From Sulfitobacter sp. SK012 (lineage in GTDB: Bacteria; Pseudomonadota; Alphaproteobacteria; Rhodobacterales; Rhodobacteraceae), in the NCBI RefSeq assembly GCF_003352085.1, contig NZ_CP025804.1:2108001-2172000 (forward strand): a stretch of 64,000 nt of DNA, read 5' to 3'. Shown one piece after another: positions 50,704-60,399 of the stretch. How positions within the stretch are numbered: position 1 is the stretch's first letter; each line of letters starts with the position of its first letter. The position numbers and the translations under genes were made by a program. A model generated the notes under the pieces. It made no database searches and was not told where the DNA came from. It saw only the letters and a program-made list of their open reading frames with translations.

Positions 50704-51750
50704 ATGACAGACCAGAAAAAGGGCATAACCTATGCCGATGCAGGCGTAGATATCGATGCCGGCAATGAGTTGGTGGAACGGATCAAGCCCGCGGCCAAGC
50801 GGACGACACGGCCCGGCGTTATGTCAGGGCTTGGTGGTTTTGGTGCGCTCTTTGATCTTAAGGGCGCGGGTTTTGTTGATCCGGTGCTGGTTGCAGCCAC
50901 AGACGGTGTGGGCACCAAGCTGCGGATCGCGATTGATACAGGCAATGTCGACGGTGTGGGCATCGATCTGGTGGCGATGTGCGTCAATGATCTGGTGTGC
51001 CAGGGGGCGGAACCGCTTTTCTTTCTGGACTACTTTGCCACGGGCAAGCTTGAGATGGATCAGGCCGCGCGGATCATCGAGGGTATCGCAACGGGCTGCG
51101 AACGCTCTGGCTGCGCGCTAATCGGGGGCGAGACGGCAGAGATGCCGGGCATGTACCCCGCAGGCGATTTTGACCTTGCAGGCTTTGCTGTGGGCGCGAT
51201 GGAGCGCGGAACGGCCCTGCCGGACGGTGTGGTCGAAGGCGACGTGCTGTTGGGTCTGGCAAGTGACGGCGTGCATTCCAACGGCTATTCGCTGGTGCGC
51301 CGCGTGGTAGAGATGAGCGGTCTGGATTGGGACGCGGATTGCCCGTTTGATGTTGGCACGCTGGGCGAGGCGCTGCTGACGCCCACGAGGCTTTATGTGA
51401 AACCAGTGCTCGAAGCGATCCGGGCAGGTGGGGTGCATGGATTGGCGCATATCACCGGTGGGGGTCTTACCGAAAACCTGCCGCGCGCCGTTCCTGATGG
51501 CCTTGGGGTCGAAATCGATCTGGGCAGTTGGACGCCGGCGCCGGTGTTTGGTTGGTTGGCGGAACAAGGCGGGATTGCTGAGGCTGAAATGCTCAAGACC
51601 TTCAACGACGGTATTGGCATGGTCATGATTGTCGCGGCCGATCGCGCCGAAGATCAAATTGCCCTGCTTCAACGCGCCGGCGAACGCGTTGCCGTTTTGG
51701 GCAAGGTCACGGCCGGAGAGGGCGTCACCTATTTTGGCCACCGTCAGTGA
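50704..51750 (+). CDS. purM: Phosphoribosylformylglycinamidine cyclo-ligase
   Basis: 348 residues, full length. AIR synthetase, fifth step of purine synthesis: closes FGAM to AIR with ATP. Signatures: [71 protein letters not shown] and [13 protein letters not shown]. The stop overlaps the purN start by 4 nt, the usual purMN operon. Confidence 0.98.
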   Translation: MTDQKKGITYADAGVDIDAGNELVERIKPAAKRTTRPGVMSGLGGFGALFDLKGAGFVDPVLVAATDGVGTKLRIAIDTGNVDGVGIDLVAMCVNDLVCQGAEPLFFLDYFATGKLEMDQAARIIEGIATGCERSGCALIGGETAEMPGMYPAGDFDLAGFAVGAMERGTALPDGVVEGDVLLGLASDGVHSNGYSLVRRVVEMSGLDWDADCPFDVGTLGEALLTPTRLYVKPVLEAIRAGGVHGLAHITGGGLTENLPRAVPDGLGVEIDLGSWTPAPVFGWLAEQGGIAEAEMLKTFNDGIGMVMIVAADRAEDQIALLQRAGERVAVLGKVTAGEGVTYFGHRQ

Positions 51751-52346
51751 CCAAACGCGTTGCGGTTTTTTTGTCCGGTGGTGGCTCCAATATGGTGTCG
51801 CTGCTTGAGGACATGGCCCGCGCCGGTCATGCAGGGGCACCTTGTTTAGTTCTGTCAAACAACGCGACGGCAGGCGGGATTGCGCGGGCTGCGGCCATGG
51901 GCGTGCCTACAGCTGTGGTTGACCACCGGCCCTATGGCACGGATCGCCCGGCGTTTGAGGCCGCTCTAAACGCCGCATTGGCCTCGCACGCGCCGGATAT
52001 CATTTGCCTTGCTGGTTTTATGCGCAAATTGACGGGCGGATTTACAGATGGCTGGGCAGGGCGGATGATTAATATCCACCCGTCGTTGCTTCCTAAATAT
52101 AAGGGCCTGCATACCCACGCCCGTGCGCTTGAAGCGGGCGATCGCGTGCATGGTTGCACCGTTCACGAGGTCACCGCAGCCTTAGATGATGGGCCGATCT
52201 TGGGCCAAGCGACGATACCGGTTCTGGCTGATGATACGCCTGAAACATTGGCGGCGCGGGTATTGGTGCAAGAGCATCGACTTTACCCTGCCGTCTTACG
52301 CCGTTTTGCTGCTGGCAATACTGATCCAATGATGCTGACTTGCTGA
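51747..52346 (+). CDS. purN: Phosphoribosylglycinamide formyltransferase
   Basis: 199 residues. GAR transformylase, third step of purine synthesis, using 10-formyl-THF. Signatures: [13 protein letters not shown] for phosphate binding, [39 protein letters not shown] with the catalytic His, and [14 protein letters not shown] with the catalytic Asp region. Coupled to purM. Confidence 0.98.
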   Translation: MTKRVAVFLSGGGSNMVSLLEDMARAGHAGAPCLVLSNNATAGGIARAAAMGVPTAVVDHRPYGTDRPAFEAALNAALASHAPDIICLAGFMRKLTGGFTDGWAGRMINIHPSLLPKYKGLHTHARALEAGDRVHGCTVHEVTAALDDGPILGQATIPVLADDTPETLAARVLVQEHRLYPAVLRRFAAGNTDPMMLTC

Positions 52347-52409
52347 TCTGGTCAAAACCGGCCCGCTCCTGTAGCCCTATGATGAATCTGTGACGCAAGA
52401 AGAGTTTTC

Positions 52410-53573
52410 ATGAGAACAATTACAACAACCGAAGATCTCGAGATTTTTTGCAAGGAAGCTGCAACGCATCCTTTTGTGACCGTGGACACCGAGTTCCTGC
52501 GCGAGCGGACCTATTATTCAAAGCTTTGTCTGGTGCAACTGGCAATGCCGGGCACCGATGACAGTAAGGGCGTTTTGGTTGATCCACTCGTCGAAGGCCT
52601 GTCACTGGAGCCAATGTACGATCTTTTCCGAGATACGTCAGTGGTCAAAGTATTTCATGCCGCGCGCCAAGATCTTGAGATTTTTTACGTTGATGCCAAG
52701 GTTTTCCCTCAGCCTCTGTTTGATACGCAGGTTGCCGCAATGGTGTGCGGTTTTGGTGATCAGGTTGGTTATGAAACACTTGTGCGCAAGATTGCCCATG
52801 AAGGCGTCGATAAGACTTCACGCTTTACCGACTGGTCACGTCGGCCCCTGACCGATGCCCAAAAAACCTATGCATTGGCTGATGTCACGCACTTGCGCCA
52901 GATTTATGAATTTCTCGCGGCCCGGCTTGAAGAAACTGGCCGTGCGGGATGGGTCGAAGAAGAGCTACGTATTCTGACCAACCCAGATACCTATATTACG
53001 ACCCCCAAAGACGCGTGGAAGCGGGTCAAGACGCGCACGTCCAGCGCCAAGTTTTTGGCTGTTGTCCAAGAGCTTGCAGCGTTCCGCGAGACGCATGCCC
53101 AAGAACGTAACATCCCGCGCAACCGCGTCTACAAAGACGATGCGTTGGTTGAGCTTGCGTCTAACAAGCCTAAGAACCACGAGGAATTGGGCCGCGCGCG
53201 TTTGCTGCTGCGCGAAGCGCGCCGGGGCGATATTGCGGATGGTATCCTTAAGGCTGTCGAAAAAGGCTTGGCCTGTTCGCCCGGTGACGCGCCGCAGCCT
53301 GATCGCAGCCGCGAAAAACTACAGGTGAACCCGGCGCTGGCCGATTTGCTGCGGGTGCTGTTGAAGGCCAAGACTGAAAGCGCGGGGGTTGCCGCCAAGT
53401 TGATCGCCAACGCGGCTGATCTGGATGGCATGTCAGCAGGTTTGCGCGATATGCCAGCACTGTCGGGCTGGCGGCGCGAAGTGTTTGGCGCGGACGCGAT
53501 TAAGCTGTGCGAAGGCAAGATCGCGTTGACGGCAAAAGGCAATGATATTGTATTGGTCGACGTCGCGCCTTAG
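52410..53573 (+). CDS. rnd: Ribonuclease D
   Basis: 387 residues. DEDDy 3'-5' exonuclease for tRNA and small RNA maturation: FVTVDTEFLRE with D26 and E28, VVKVFHAARQDLEIF, and YALADVTHLRQIYE supplying the last Asp; helical HRDC-type region after 210 (KFLAVVQELAAFRETHAQERNIPRNRV). Its stop overlaps the convergent lipoprotein gene by 4 nt. Confidence 0.97.
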   Translation: MRTITTTEDLEIFCKEAATHPFVTVDTEFLRERTYYSKLCLVQLAMPGTDDSKGVLVDPLVEGLSLEPMYDLFRDTSVVKVFHAARQDLEIFYVDAKVFPQPLFDTQVAAMVCGFGDQVGYETLVRKIAHEGVDKTSRFTDWSRRPLTDAQKTYALADVTHLRQIYEFLAARLEETGRAGWVEEELRILTNPDTYITTPKDAWKRVKTRTSSAKFLAVVQELAAFRETHAQERNIPRNRVYKDDALVELASNKPKNHEELGRARLLLREARRGDIADGILKAVEKGLACSPGDAPQPDRSREKLQVNPALADLLRVLLKAKTESAGVAAKLIANAADLDGMSAGLRDMPALSGWRREVFGADAIKLCEGKIALTAKGNDIVLVDVAP

Positions 53574-54097
53574 CGGCTTACGACCAACGCATTTTCACCG
53601 CCTTCAACGCGGATGGTGCGCACGCCCAAGAGCTGCTGATCTGTAAGTTTGCGCGCAGCAACAACTTCACGGGTCGGCACTGTGCCGGTGTTGGTGGCAT
53701 ATGCAGGACGTATACCCTCAAGACGGTATGTCAGCACCCCATCGACGGGCGTCTGACCTTCGGTAGCTGGGGTAAGTTGCACGTCATAAACGCCTTGGCG
53801 CGCTGCCAATCCCGTGGCGCGGATGATTATGCCGCCCGGCACGCGATCGACCTTGAGGCTGGTAACTTGCTCAAATGGGAAGCCATCGTAGATCACCTCT
53901 TTCGGGGCTCTTCTTTGGAACAAACCTGATCTTTCGGGGATCAATGGGTTCGTAACCGTGTCGCCTTGAGCCACAGGCTCTGATGTGCTGCCGCTGCCAC
54001 CAAACCAGTTGATTGGGTTAATCGCGCTATCGCTTACGGAGCCGCAAGAGGTCAGTACCATGGTTGATACCAAAAAAGCGGAGAGGGAAATGCGCAT
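53570..54097 (-). CDS. Putative lipoprotein
   Basis: 175 residues. Lipobox LTSC at residues 15-18 (MVLTSCGSVSDSA). Mature protein is beta-rich (VIYDGFPFEQVTSLKVDRVPGGIIIRATGLA, GVYDVQLTP, GVRTIRVEGGENALVV). Conserved in the group as a hypothetical lipoprotein gene beside rnd and sufE, as far as I recall. Function unknown. Confidence 0.82.
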   Translation of the reverse strand: MRISLSAFLVSTMVLTSCGSVSDSAINPINWFGGSGSTSEPVAQGDTVTNPLIPERSGLFQRRAPKEVIYDGFPFEQVTSLKVDRVPGGIIIRATGLAARQGVYDVQLTPATEGQTPVDGVLTYRLEGIRPAYATNTGTVPTREVVAARKLTDQQLLGVRTIRVEGGENALVVSR

Positions 54098-54218
54098 GTG
54101 ACCTGCCGTGTTAACTGCCTTGCCTTCGGGTTAGCGCATCTGTCCCAGCTTGGGAAGGGGGTGGACCTTTGGCAAGGTGCGTCCTACGTCATACCAAACG
54201 CAGAAACAGGAGACGGCA

Positions 54219-54629
54219 ATGGCCACGAGCGCATTCGAAGAGCTGGTCGAAGATTTTGAGTTTCTCGACGCTTGGGAAGACCGTTATCGCCATGTGATTG
54301 ACATGGGCAAGGCAATGGATGCGCTGCCTGAGGCATTGCGAGTGCCCGCGACCAAGGTCGATGGTTGTGCTTCGCAGGTTTGGTTGCATGCTGAAATGTC
54401 GGATGGGCAATTGAATTTCGACGGCGCAAGCGATGCCATGATTGTGTCAGGGCTGATTGCTGTTTTACGGCAACTTTACAATGGGTTGACACCCGAAGCT
54501 GTCATGGCGGTGGATGCCCGTGCTGAGATGGGGCGACTGGGGCTGAATGAGCATTTGTCAGCACAGCGGTCCAACGGGTTGCGGGCGATGATAGAGCGGG
54601 TGCGAGAGACTGCAGCGCGCTCGGGCTAA
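54219..54629 (+). CDS. sufE: SufE-like sulfur acceptor
   Basis: 136 residues from ATG 54219 (good upstream GGAG). SufE accepts persulfide from SufS for Fe-S cluster assembly. The reactive C50 lies in KVDGCASQVWLHAE, and the N-terminal FEFLDAWEDRYRHVIDMGK is characteristic. It stands alone; no suf operon in view. Confidence 0.95.
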   Translation: MATSAFEELVEDFEFLDAWEDRYRHVIDMGKAMDALPEALRVPATKVDGCASQVWLHAEMSDGQLNFDGASDAMIVSGLIAVLRQLYNGLTPEAVMAVDARAEMGRLGLNEHLSAQRSNGLRAMIERVRETAARSG

Positions 54630-54755
54630 CTGGGCACAGCGAGTCACCTCTTCCGCAAAAGTTTGTTACGGTTTGTGGGCTAAGCGGTGGCCTACGAAGT
54701 TTTCAATTTTAGGATGACATGACGTCCGCTCAAATGCGTTTTGTGGAGTAAGAAT

Positions 54756-55085
54756 TTGAGACGGCGGGCCTTATTTCTTATCCTGACCTTGGTCGCGGCG
54801 TATGGGCTGTTTTCCTTGTACCCGACGTCTCAAACTGAGTTTGTTCTAGACACGCGAGACGGGAAAAACGCGTTGGTCTATTCCTGTGAGATCTTGGCAT
54901 CCGAGATGCAGACCCTTGAGCAGGCTGAACAAGCTCACGTTATTTCCAAGAGCAGATTGTCCTATTCGCACAAAATGAAGCCGCCGCTCTTCAAGCCGCA
55001 ATGGTGCTTGCAAGCGAAACTGGGAAACAAGCAGACCTTAAAGCAGTTGTTGCAGGCATGCCCGATAGACGACTGGATCTGGTGA
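54756..55085 (+). CDS. Small membrane-anchored hypothetical protein
   Basis: 109 residues from TTG 54756, chosen because GGAG lies 8 nt upstream; TTG 54741 is an alternative. RRRALFLILTLVAAYGLFSLY is an N-terminal anchor or signal, the rest is soluble with three cysteines (YSCEIL, PQWCLQ, QACPID). Not recognised. Confidence 0.55.
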   Translation: MRRRALFLILTLVAAYGLFSLYPTSQTEFVLDTRDGKNALVYSCEILASEMQTLEQAEQAHVISKSRLSYSHKMKPPLFKPQWCLQAKLGNKQTLKQLLQACPIDDWIW

Positions 55086-55306
55086 GGGAAGTTGATAGAC
55101 AGTTTAACTGTCTCCCCATCGGAGAAAAAAAACCTTAGGGACCAAGTTCTATTGTTTTTTTGAGCTCGAAGCCGACCTTGATCGGTTTTTGATTTTTACC
55201 GGGAAGCCAGGTGGACTGAAAATTGCACCAACAAACTCGCGCATGACTTGCCATCTTTTTTCGTCTTGTCCTTGCCGGCCTTTATGCGTGGTCAAAGTAT
55301 TGGGGC

Positions 55307-55942
55307 TCAGAGCGCGCGGAGATGTGTGTCCAGATCGCCATACCCGGTGTGGCGATGTTCAAAGGCGAGGCCAAGGGTTTCGGCGCAGGCTTTTGCTTTT
55401 TCGGTAAGCGCAGGATTGTCGGTCTGGGCTTGGTAGACCAGCTTTTCATAATTGCCGAAATACATGTCGCGCAGTTCTGGGTGACGGTCTAGTCCCATGG
55501 GCTTCATGATGAAGGCGTCGAATTGGCGGACCAGAAAATCAGTCAGATAAAACGCCGTTATCTCACTTTCACTGTGGCTCGCAAACTGTTCATTCCCCTC
55601 AAAAAAACTGTAACAGTGAGGGCCAGGGATCATCTTGACGCCCAGTGTATCACAGGCCACCTGAAGCAGGCCGCCGGTACCGCAATCGGCATAAACCACA
55701 AAGATATCGTCGTAATCACTACGGTGTTTGGTGACCGTATCCGTGACCGCTTGGGTGATTTTTTCAGGGTAGAGATGATATTTCGCGGGCAGGCAGGTCA
55801 GATCGAGGTGGGTCCACCCGTTTGCCGCCTTTAGGTCAATGATTTCGCGGGCAAGTGCACCGCAGGCGATCAGCAGAATTCGCCCCTTTGGGCTTTCAAG
55901 CGGCAGACCGTCTTCGGTCAGATGATTGTCTGAAAGGGTCAT
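55307..55942 (-). CDS. DUF1638 protein
   Basis: 211 residues. ILLIACGALAREIIDL, HLDLTCLPAKYHLYPEKI and VVYADCGTGGLLQ are hallmarks of DUF1638, a family found with corrinoid methyltransferase genes and thought to work with them. Its start overlaps the YbjQ-like stop by 4 nt, so it is in one operon with the next genes. Biochemical role unknown; the conserved cysteines suggest cofactor or metal handling. Confidence 0.92.
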   Translation of the reverse strand: MTLSDNHLTEDGLPLESPKGRILLIACGALAREIIDLKAANGWTHLDLTCLPAKYHLYPEKITQAVTDTVTKHRSDYDDIFVVYADCGTGGLLQVACDTLGVKMIPGPHCYSFFEGNEQFASHSESEITAFYLTDFLVRQFDAFIMKPMGLDRHPELRDMYFGNYEKLVYQAQTDNPALTEKAKACAETLGLAFEHRHTGYGDLDTHLRAL

Positions 55943-56253
55943 CGCAATTTAACGGCGGTGCCGTAGGCGACGATTTCTGAGGCACCTTTGGCGATGGAGG
56001 ACGTCTCCATTCGAAACCCAACAACGGCATCGGCCCCTTTGGCGCGCGCATCTTCACACATCCGATCAAGCGCTTGTTCGCGCGCACCTGCTAGCAACGA
56101 AGAATAACCAGTTAGCTCGCCGCCAACAATTTGTTTGAGCGAAGCAACAATGTCCGTGCCAAGGTGTTTGGCCCGCACAGTCGCACCACGCACCAAACCG
56201 AGGCTTTCAATAACCTCGTAACCAACAAGAGTGTCTGTCGTGGCGATCAGCAT
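55939..56253 (-). CDS. YbjQ/UPF0145 heavy-metal-binding-domain protein
   Basis: 104 residues. TTDTLVGYEVIESLGLVRGATVRAKHLGTDIVASLKQIVGGELTGYSSLLAGAREQALDRM is the standard UPF0145 sequence, and GADAVVGFRMETSSI follows. The family forms pentamers; function unclear. Coupled on both sides to neighbours. Confidence 0.95.
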   Translation of the reverse strand: MLIATTDTLVGYEVIESLGLVRGATVRAKHLGTDIVASLKQIVGGELTGYSSLLAGAREQALDRMCEDARAKGADAVVGFRMETSSIAKGASEIVAYGTAVKLR

Positions 56254-56468
56254 CAGTTGTCCATCCCGTCGTAATGATCTTCGGTTTTGTTGCCGATACG
56301 TTGGACGATAACCCGGACGACAATGTAGGCCACGAGGGCGATTGGGATCAGCGCGACACTCATGACAGGAAACTCAAAGCTGACGAAAACCAGCGTTCCG
56401 ACCCATACGGTGACCGCGGCGGCGATCAACACACAGACGAGGATTAGGACAAGGCGGTCGAGTGGCAT
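56253..56468 (-). CDS. Small membrane protein
   Basis: 71 residues with two helices (LVLILVCVLIAAAVTVWVGTLVF and VALIPIALVAYIVVRVIV) and an acidic tail. Its stop shares a base with the YbjQ-like start, so the two are probably translated together. Confidence 0.8.
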   Translation of the reverse strand: MPLDRLVLILVCVLIAAAVTVWVGTLVFVSFEFPVMSVALIPIALVAYIVVRVIVQRIGNKTEDHYDGMDN

Positions 56469-56517
56469 GACGTGTCTCCTTTGATCCAGTATGTATGCGT
56501 TATGTGCTAAAAATAAA

Positions 56518-56538
56518 GGCCCCGCGTGATGCGAGGCC
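56518..56538 (-). terminator. Terminator of the corrinoid protein gene
   Basis: On the minus strand GGCCTCGC-ATCAC-GCGGGGCC is followed by TTTATTTTT, 30 nt after the corrinoid gene stop. Confidence 0.8.
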
Positions 56539-56567
56539 TTTTGTCATTCCGACATGCTTCGCTTAAA

Positions 56568-57266
56568 TCAGGCGTTAACGCTATTGTGCTTGCGGCCCAT
56601 CCATTCTTTGGCCGTTTCCACGGCAACAGCGGCATCGCGGCAATAGGCGTCGGCCCCAATGGCTTTGCCAAACTCTTCGTTCAGCGGCGCGCCGCCAACC
56701 AATACGATATAATCATCGCGGATGCCTTGTTCGATCATCGTATCGATTACGACTTTCATATAGGGCATTGTGGTCGTCAACAGAGCCGACATGCCCAAGA
56801 TATCAGGCCCTTCGGTTTCCATCGCCTCTAGGTATTTCTCAACTGAGTTATTGATGCCAAGATCGACAACCTCAAAACCAGCGCCTTCCATCATCATGCC
56901 GACAAGATTTTTGCCGATGTCGTGGATGTCGCCTTTGACGGTGCCAATGACCATCTTGCCGACGCGCGGTGCGCCTGTTTCGGCCAACAGCGGCTTCAGA
57001 ATGAACATGCCACCCTTCATCGCGTTCGCAGCGAGCAGCACTTCGGGAACAAACAAGATGCCGTCCCGGAAATCCGCGCCCACGATGGTCATGCCGCCAA
57101 CAAGCGCCTTGGTCAGGACGTCGTAGGGGGCCCATTTGCGCGACAGCAGGATGTTAACGCCTTCTTCGATCTCTTCCTTGAGGCCGTCATAAAGGTCGTC
57201 AAACATCTGTTGGACAAGTTCTTCGTCGTTCAGATCAGCCAGGATGATTTCGTCGTCGTCGGACAT
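56568..57266 (-). CDS. Corrinoid (B12-binding) methyltransferase protein
   Basis: 232 residues. An N-terminal helical cap (VNILLSRKWAPYDVLTKALVGGM, VPEVLLAANAMKGGM) precedes the Rossmann B12 domain with D-x-H-x2-G: DIHDIGKN, cobalt-ligating H115, then GMSALLTTTMPYMK and VGGAPLNEEFG. This is the MtbC/MtmC/MetH-like methyl carrier. Its methyltransferase partner is not adjacent; bmt 1.4 kb away is a candidate in the same pathway. Confidence 0.95.
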   Translation of the reverse strand: MSDDDEIILADLNDEELVQQMFDDLYDGLKEEIEEGVNILLSRKWAPYDVLTKALVGGMTIVGADFRDGILFVPEVLLAANAMKGGMFILKPLLAETGAPRVGKMVIGTVKGDIHDIGKNLVGMMMEGAGFEVVDLGINNSVEKYLEAMETEGPDILGMSALLTTTMPYMKVVIDTMIEQGIRDDYIVLVGGAPLNEEFGKAIGADAYCRDAAVAVETAKEWMGRKHNSVNA

Positions 57267-57358
57267 GGTATTTCCTTTTGGTCGGCACCGGGGGCGTGAA
57301 CCCTACATTCTTTTTTGTCAGAACCGGGCAATCTTACTATGCGAATTACGACACGAAC

Positions 57359-57380
57359 AGAGCGCGTCGCGACGCGCTCT
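57359..57380. promoter_or_regulatory. 22-bp perfect palindrome
   Basis: AGAGCGCGTCG is followed by its exact reverse complement, in the region between the divergent corrinoid and radical SAM genes. It could be an operator or a hairpin; no protein is indicated. Confidence 0.5.
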
Positions 57381-57458
57381 TGTAAAAAGCGGTCGTAAAT
57401 TTGGGTTAGGGGTCAGGGTATTGTTGTAAGTGTTCTCATTTTGTTCTAATTTTGCATC

Positions 57459-58538
57459 ATGGACAGAGAAGACCGGAGTTTCATCTTGCGTGGCCGCGGA
57501 GCTGCTAGCAATCATGCGGGGCGCTTTGAAAGGCATCTGCGCGAGGCAACGGATGACGGTTGGGGTGGCGATGAAGACCCGCTGCCGGTGCTGCGAACCA
57601 CCACGCGCATAGAGCGGCCGCGCAGCATCATCAGCTACAACCGTTCGCCCGATTTGCCGTTTGATCGGTCGATAAATCCCTACAGAGGATGCGAGCATGG
57701 CTGCATCTATTGTTTTGCGCGCCCCAGCCATGCGTATCTGGGTTTGTCGCCGGGCCTGGATTTTGAAACGCAGTTGATTGCGCGGCCTGAAGCCCCAGAT
57801 GTCTTGCGGCGTGAGTTGGCGGCCAAGGCATATCGGCCAGCAACCCTCGCCATAGGTACCAATACCGACCCATACCAACCGATTGAAAAGGAACACGGCA
57901 TTATGCGTGCCTGTCTTGAGGTGTTGCGAGAGGCGCGCCATCCCGTGGCGGTCGTGACCAAAGGCAGCTTGATAGAGCGCGACATTGATATTTTGAGCGA
58001 CATGGCTGCGGACGGACTGGCGCGGGTCGGAATTTCGATCACCACGTTGGATGCGCGCCTGAGCCGTTTGATGGAGCCGCGCGCACCTGCACCTGCGCGA
58101 CGCCTGCGGATAGTGTCGCGTTTGGCGCAAGCAGGAATTCCCGTTCGCATAATGGCGTCGCCGCTGATCCCCGTGCTCACGGACCCTGAATTGGAGGCCA
58201 TTTTGCAGGCCGGTCATGATGCAGGCGCAGACCATGCCAGTTGGGTGATGTTGCGCCTGCCGCGTGAGGTGTCGCCGCTGGTGCGCGATTGGTTGACCCA
58301 GCATTACCCCGGACGTGCCGCGCGGATCATGGGACGCCTGCGCGAAATGCACGGCGGGCGTGATTATGATCCGGCTTGGGGCAAGCGTATGAGGGGCGAG
58401 GGGCCTTACGCGCAAATGGTTGCGGCGCGGTTTGACCTTGCGTTGAAGCGGTTGGGTTTCGCAAAGGCCGCCACAGTGTTGCGCACGGACCTGTTCCGCG
58501 CGCCGGGCCGTAATGCAGCGCAAATGCAGCTTTTCTAA
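57459..58538 (+). CDS. PA0069-type radical SAM protein
   Basis: 359 residues. The 4Fe-4S/SAM motif C-x3-C-x2-C is GCEHGCIYCFARP (C78, C82, C85), preceded by SIINYNRSPD-like SIISYNRSPDLPFDRSINPY. TLAIGTNTDPYQPIE and ITTLDARLSRLMEPRAP follow, typical of the PA0069/SplB-like family. The reaction is unknown. It is divergent from the corrinoid gene. Confidence 0.95.
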   Translation: MDREDRSFILRGRGAASNHAGRFERHLREATDDGWGGDEDPLPVLRTTTRIERPRSIISYNRSPDLPFDRSINPYRGCEHGCIYCFARPSHAYLGLSPGLDFETQLIARPEAPDVLRRELAAKAYRPATLAIGTNTDPYQPIEKEHGIMRACLEVLREARHPVAVVTKGSLIERDIDILSDMAADGLARVGISITTLDARLSRLMEPRAPAPARRLRIVSRLAQAGIPVRIMASPLIPVLTDPELEAILQAGHDAGADHASWVMLRLPREVSPLVRDWLTQHYPGRAARIMGRLREMHGGRDYDPAWGKRMRGEGPYAQMVAARFDLALKRLGFAKAATVLRTDLFRAPGRNAAQMQLF

Positions 58539-58657
58539 CAGGTCTGATTTTGCGTGTTTCAAAGAACAGGGCCTTTTGAGAAAGTTCACTATTCTGGGCA
58601 GTTCAAGCAGCAATGGCATACCAAACCGCGCACCGAATGAAGGTGCGCTGATTTGGC

Positions 58658-59671
58658 TTAACCGCGACGACGCCCTTTGCGCGGTGCACGCACCGGCCCT
58701 TGACCGTCGGTTCCATCACTGGCTGAAGAAAACGCACCAAGTGCTGCGACGATTTCGTCGAGCTCAGGTGCGCAGCCTTTGGGCGTGGTATCCAACGCCT
58801 CACGCATGCGCTCAAGGTGCGCCGGCATCGTACCGCAGCAACCGCCGATAATGTTTGCGCCACAATTGCGTGCCATGATGGCATAGGTTGCCATCAATTC
58901 TGGCGAGCCGTCGTAATGGATGTGGCCTTCGTGGTACTTTGGAATACCGGCGTTGCCTTTGGCGATGATTGGCAGGTCACCACCCTTTGCGACAAAGCCC
59001 AAAACAGTCCGCAGCACATCTGATGCACCGGTGCCGCAGTTGGCCCCGTAGGCCAGCGGGCCATTCTCAAGAGCCGCAACCATGTCGACCATCCCAGCAG
59101 AGGTCAGACCCATCATCGTCCGCCCAGCAGTGTCGAAACTCATGGTGCCACACCACGGCAAACCAGCCAGCTCAAAGCCTTCGGCGGCGGCGGCGTATTC
59201 CTCGGGTGCACTGATAGTCTCAAGCCAGCCCACATCAGCGCCGCCAGCCTTGAGGCCATCTGCAGTCTCATGAAACATCTCGATCGCAATGGCGTGGGAC
59301 AAGGTGCCGATCGGCTCCATAATCTCGCCCGTAGGGCCAACGGAGCCTGCCACGATAACCTTGCGCCCAGCTTTGTCGGCGACGTTGCGCCCCAATTCGG
59401 CCGCGACACGGCTTAACTCATGTACGCGCTTTTCGGCACCGTGCAGTTTTAGCCGTGAAGCATTTGCCCCAAAGCTGTTGGTGAGAAAAATATCACTGCC
59501 CGCGTCCACAGCGCCTTTGTAAAGGGCCGTGATTTTTGCAGGCTCATCGGTGTTCCACATTTCGGGAGCGTCGCCAGACATCAACCCCATGTTAAACAGG
59601 TTCGTTCCCGTCGCCCCATCGGCCAGTAGAACGCCTTTTTCGGCAAGCAGGTCGGAGAAGGCATTGGGCAT
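58658..59671 (-). CDS. bmt: Betaine-homocysteine S-methyltransferase
   Basis: 337 residues. Homocysteine S-methyltransferase domain: LLADGATGTNLFNMGL, TNSFGANASRL, and zinc-binding cysteines C212 (GANCGTG) and C278/C279 (GGCCGT). In Rhodobacterales this enzyme uses glycine betaine to make methionine. An Arg-rich tail (RAPRKGRRRG) ends the protein. No recognisable riboswitch in the 255-bp leader. Confidence 0.93.
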   Translation of the reverse strand: MPNAFSDLLAEKGVLLADGATGTNLFNMGLMSGDAPEMWNTDEPAKITALYKGAVDAGSDIFLTNSFGANASRLKLHGAEKRVHELSRVAAELGRNVADKAGRKVIVAGSVGPTGEIMEPIGTLSHAIAIEMFHETADGLKAGGADVGWLETISAPEEYAAAAEGFELAGLPWCGTMSFDTAGRTMMGLTSAGMVDMVAALENGPLAYGANCGTGASDVLRTVLGFVAKGGDLPIIAKGNAGIPKYHEGHIHYDGSPELMATYAIMARNCGANIIGGCCGTMPAHLERMREALDTTPKGCAPELDEIVAALGAFSSASDGTDGQGPVRAPRKGRRRG

Positions 59672-59866
59672 CGAAAAACTCCGCAGATTGAGGGTAATTG
59701 GCTCTGTTCACATGCAGCGCGATATGAATCAAGTTCATTATTTTCATCTTCTTTATGAGGTTTTCCGTGAGACGCCCGCATCGCCGATATTCGAATTTCT
59801 CAGGCATTGATGGAGGCACCTCAGGCACAGCCAGCAAATCGCCGACAGGGCCGGTGAATCGCAAAA

Positions 59867-59894
59867 CGCCCTTCCGGATTCAACCGAAAGGGCG
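59867..59894 (-). terminator. Terminator of the zeta inhibitor gene
   Basis: CGCCCTTCCGG/CCGAAAGGGCG stem with a 6-nt loop; on the minus strand it is followed by TTTTGCG, 33 nt after the stop of the DUF1476 gene. Confidence 0.82.
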
Positions 59895-59926
59895 CTCAAA
59901 TTTAATCTCATAACCCTAAAAAGGGT

Positions 59927-60241
59927 TTAGGATTCGGACATCAGCTGGGCTTTGGCTTCCGCCATGTAAGAAACCATCTTGGCACGGATCGTGGCTTCGT
60001 CGGCTTTATCGCCAAGATCACCAGACACTTTGCGGTAGACGTCTTCATCACCGGCTTCTTCAAAATCCGATTTGATAACTTCACGCGCATATTCTGCGGC
60101 GTCATCACCCGATTTGCCCATCAGATCTGCGGCCCAAAGGCCCAAAAGCTTGTTGCGGCGGGCTTCGGCCTTGAATTGCATGTCGGCGTCATGGGCGAAT
60201 TTGTTCTCAAAGGCGTTGGCGCGGTCGTCAAAACTGCTCAT
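59927..60241 (-). CDS. DUF1476 protein, F1-ATPase inhibitor zeta subunit
   Basis: 104 residues from ATG 60241 ([20 protein letters not shown]). The sequence, including [41 protein letters not shown], is the alphaproteobacterial DUF1476 family whose Paracoccus member is the zeta inhibitor of F1Fo-ATP synthase; the N-terminal helix is the inhibitory part. It is divergent from purC, a common neighbourhood in Rhodobacterales. Confidence 0.93.
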   Translation of the reverse strand: MSSFDDRANAFENKFAHDADMQFKAEARRNKLLGLWAADLMGKSGDDAAEYAREVIKSDFEEAGDEDVYRKVSGDLGDKADEATIRAKMVSYMAEAKAQLMSES

Positions 60242-60399
60242 TTGGGCACTCCGTGGCATTGTTTATGTTCCCCTATGATATGCGGTTCCAAACCGGGTTG
60301 CGCAAGAGGGAGGGGCGGCTTGCGGGTTTTGTGGGGTTGCATTATGAGATGCGCAGGACCGGGGACACCCCTCGGGTCCGACAATCTGAGGGGACGGTC

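Noticed and set aside
57318..58619. 433-residue minus-strand open frame
   Set aside because: Antisense to the radical SAM gene; its product is rich in Arg/His/Gln with no domain and its length comes from the GC-rich opposite strand.
59672..59926. A SAM-type riboswitch upstream of bmt
   Set aside because: I looked for SAM-II/SAH-like conserved cores and found none; the leader has no convincing aptamer fold by eye.
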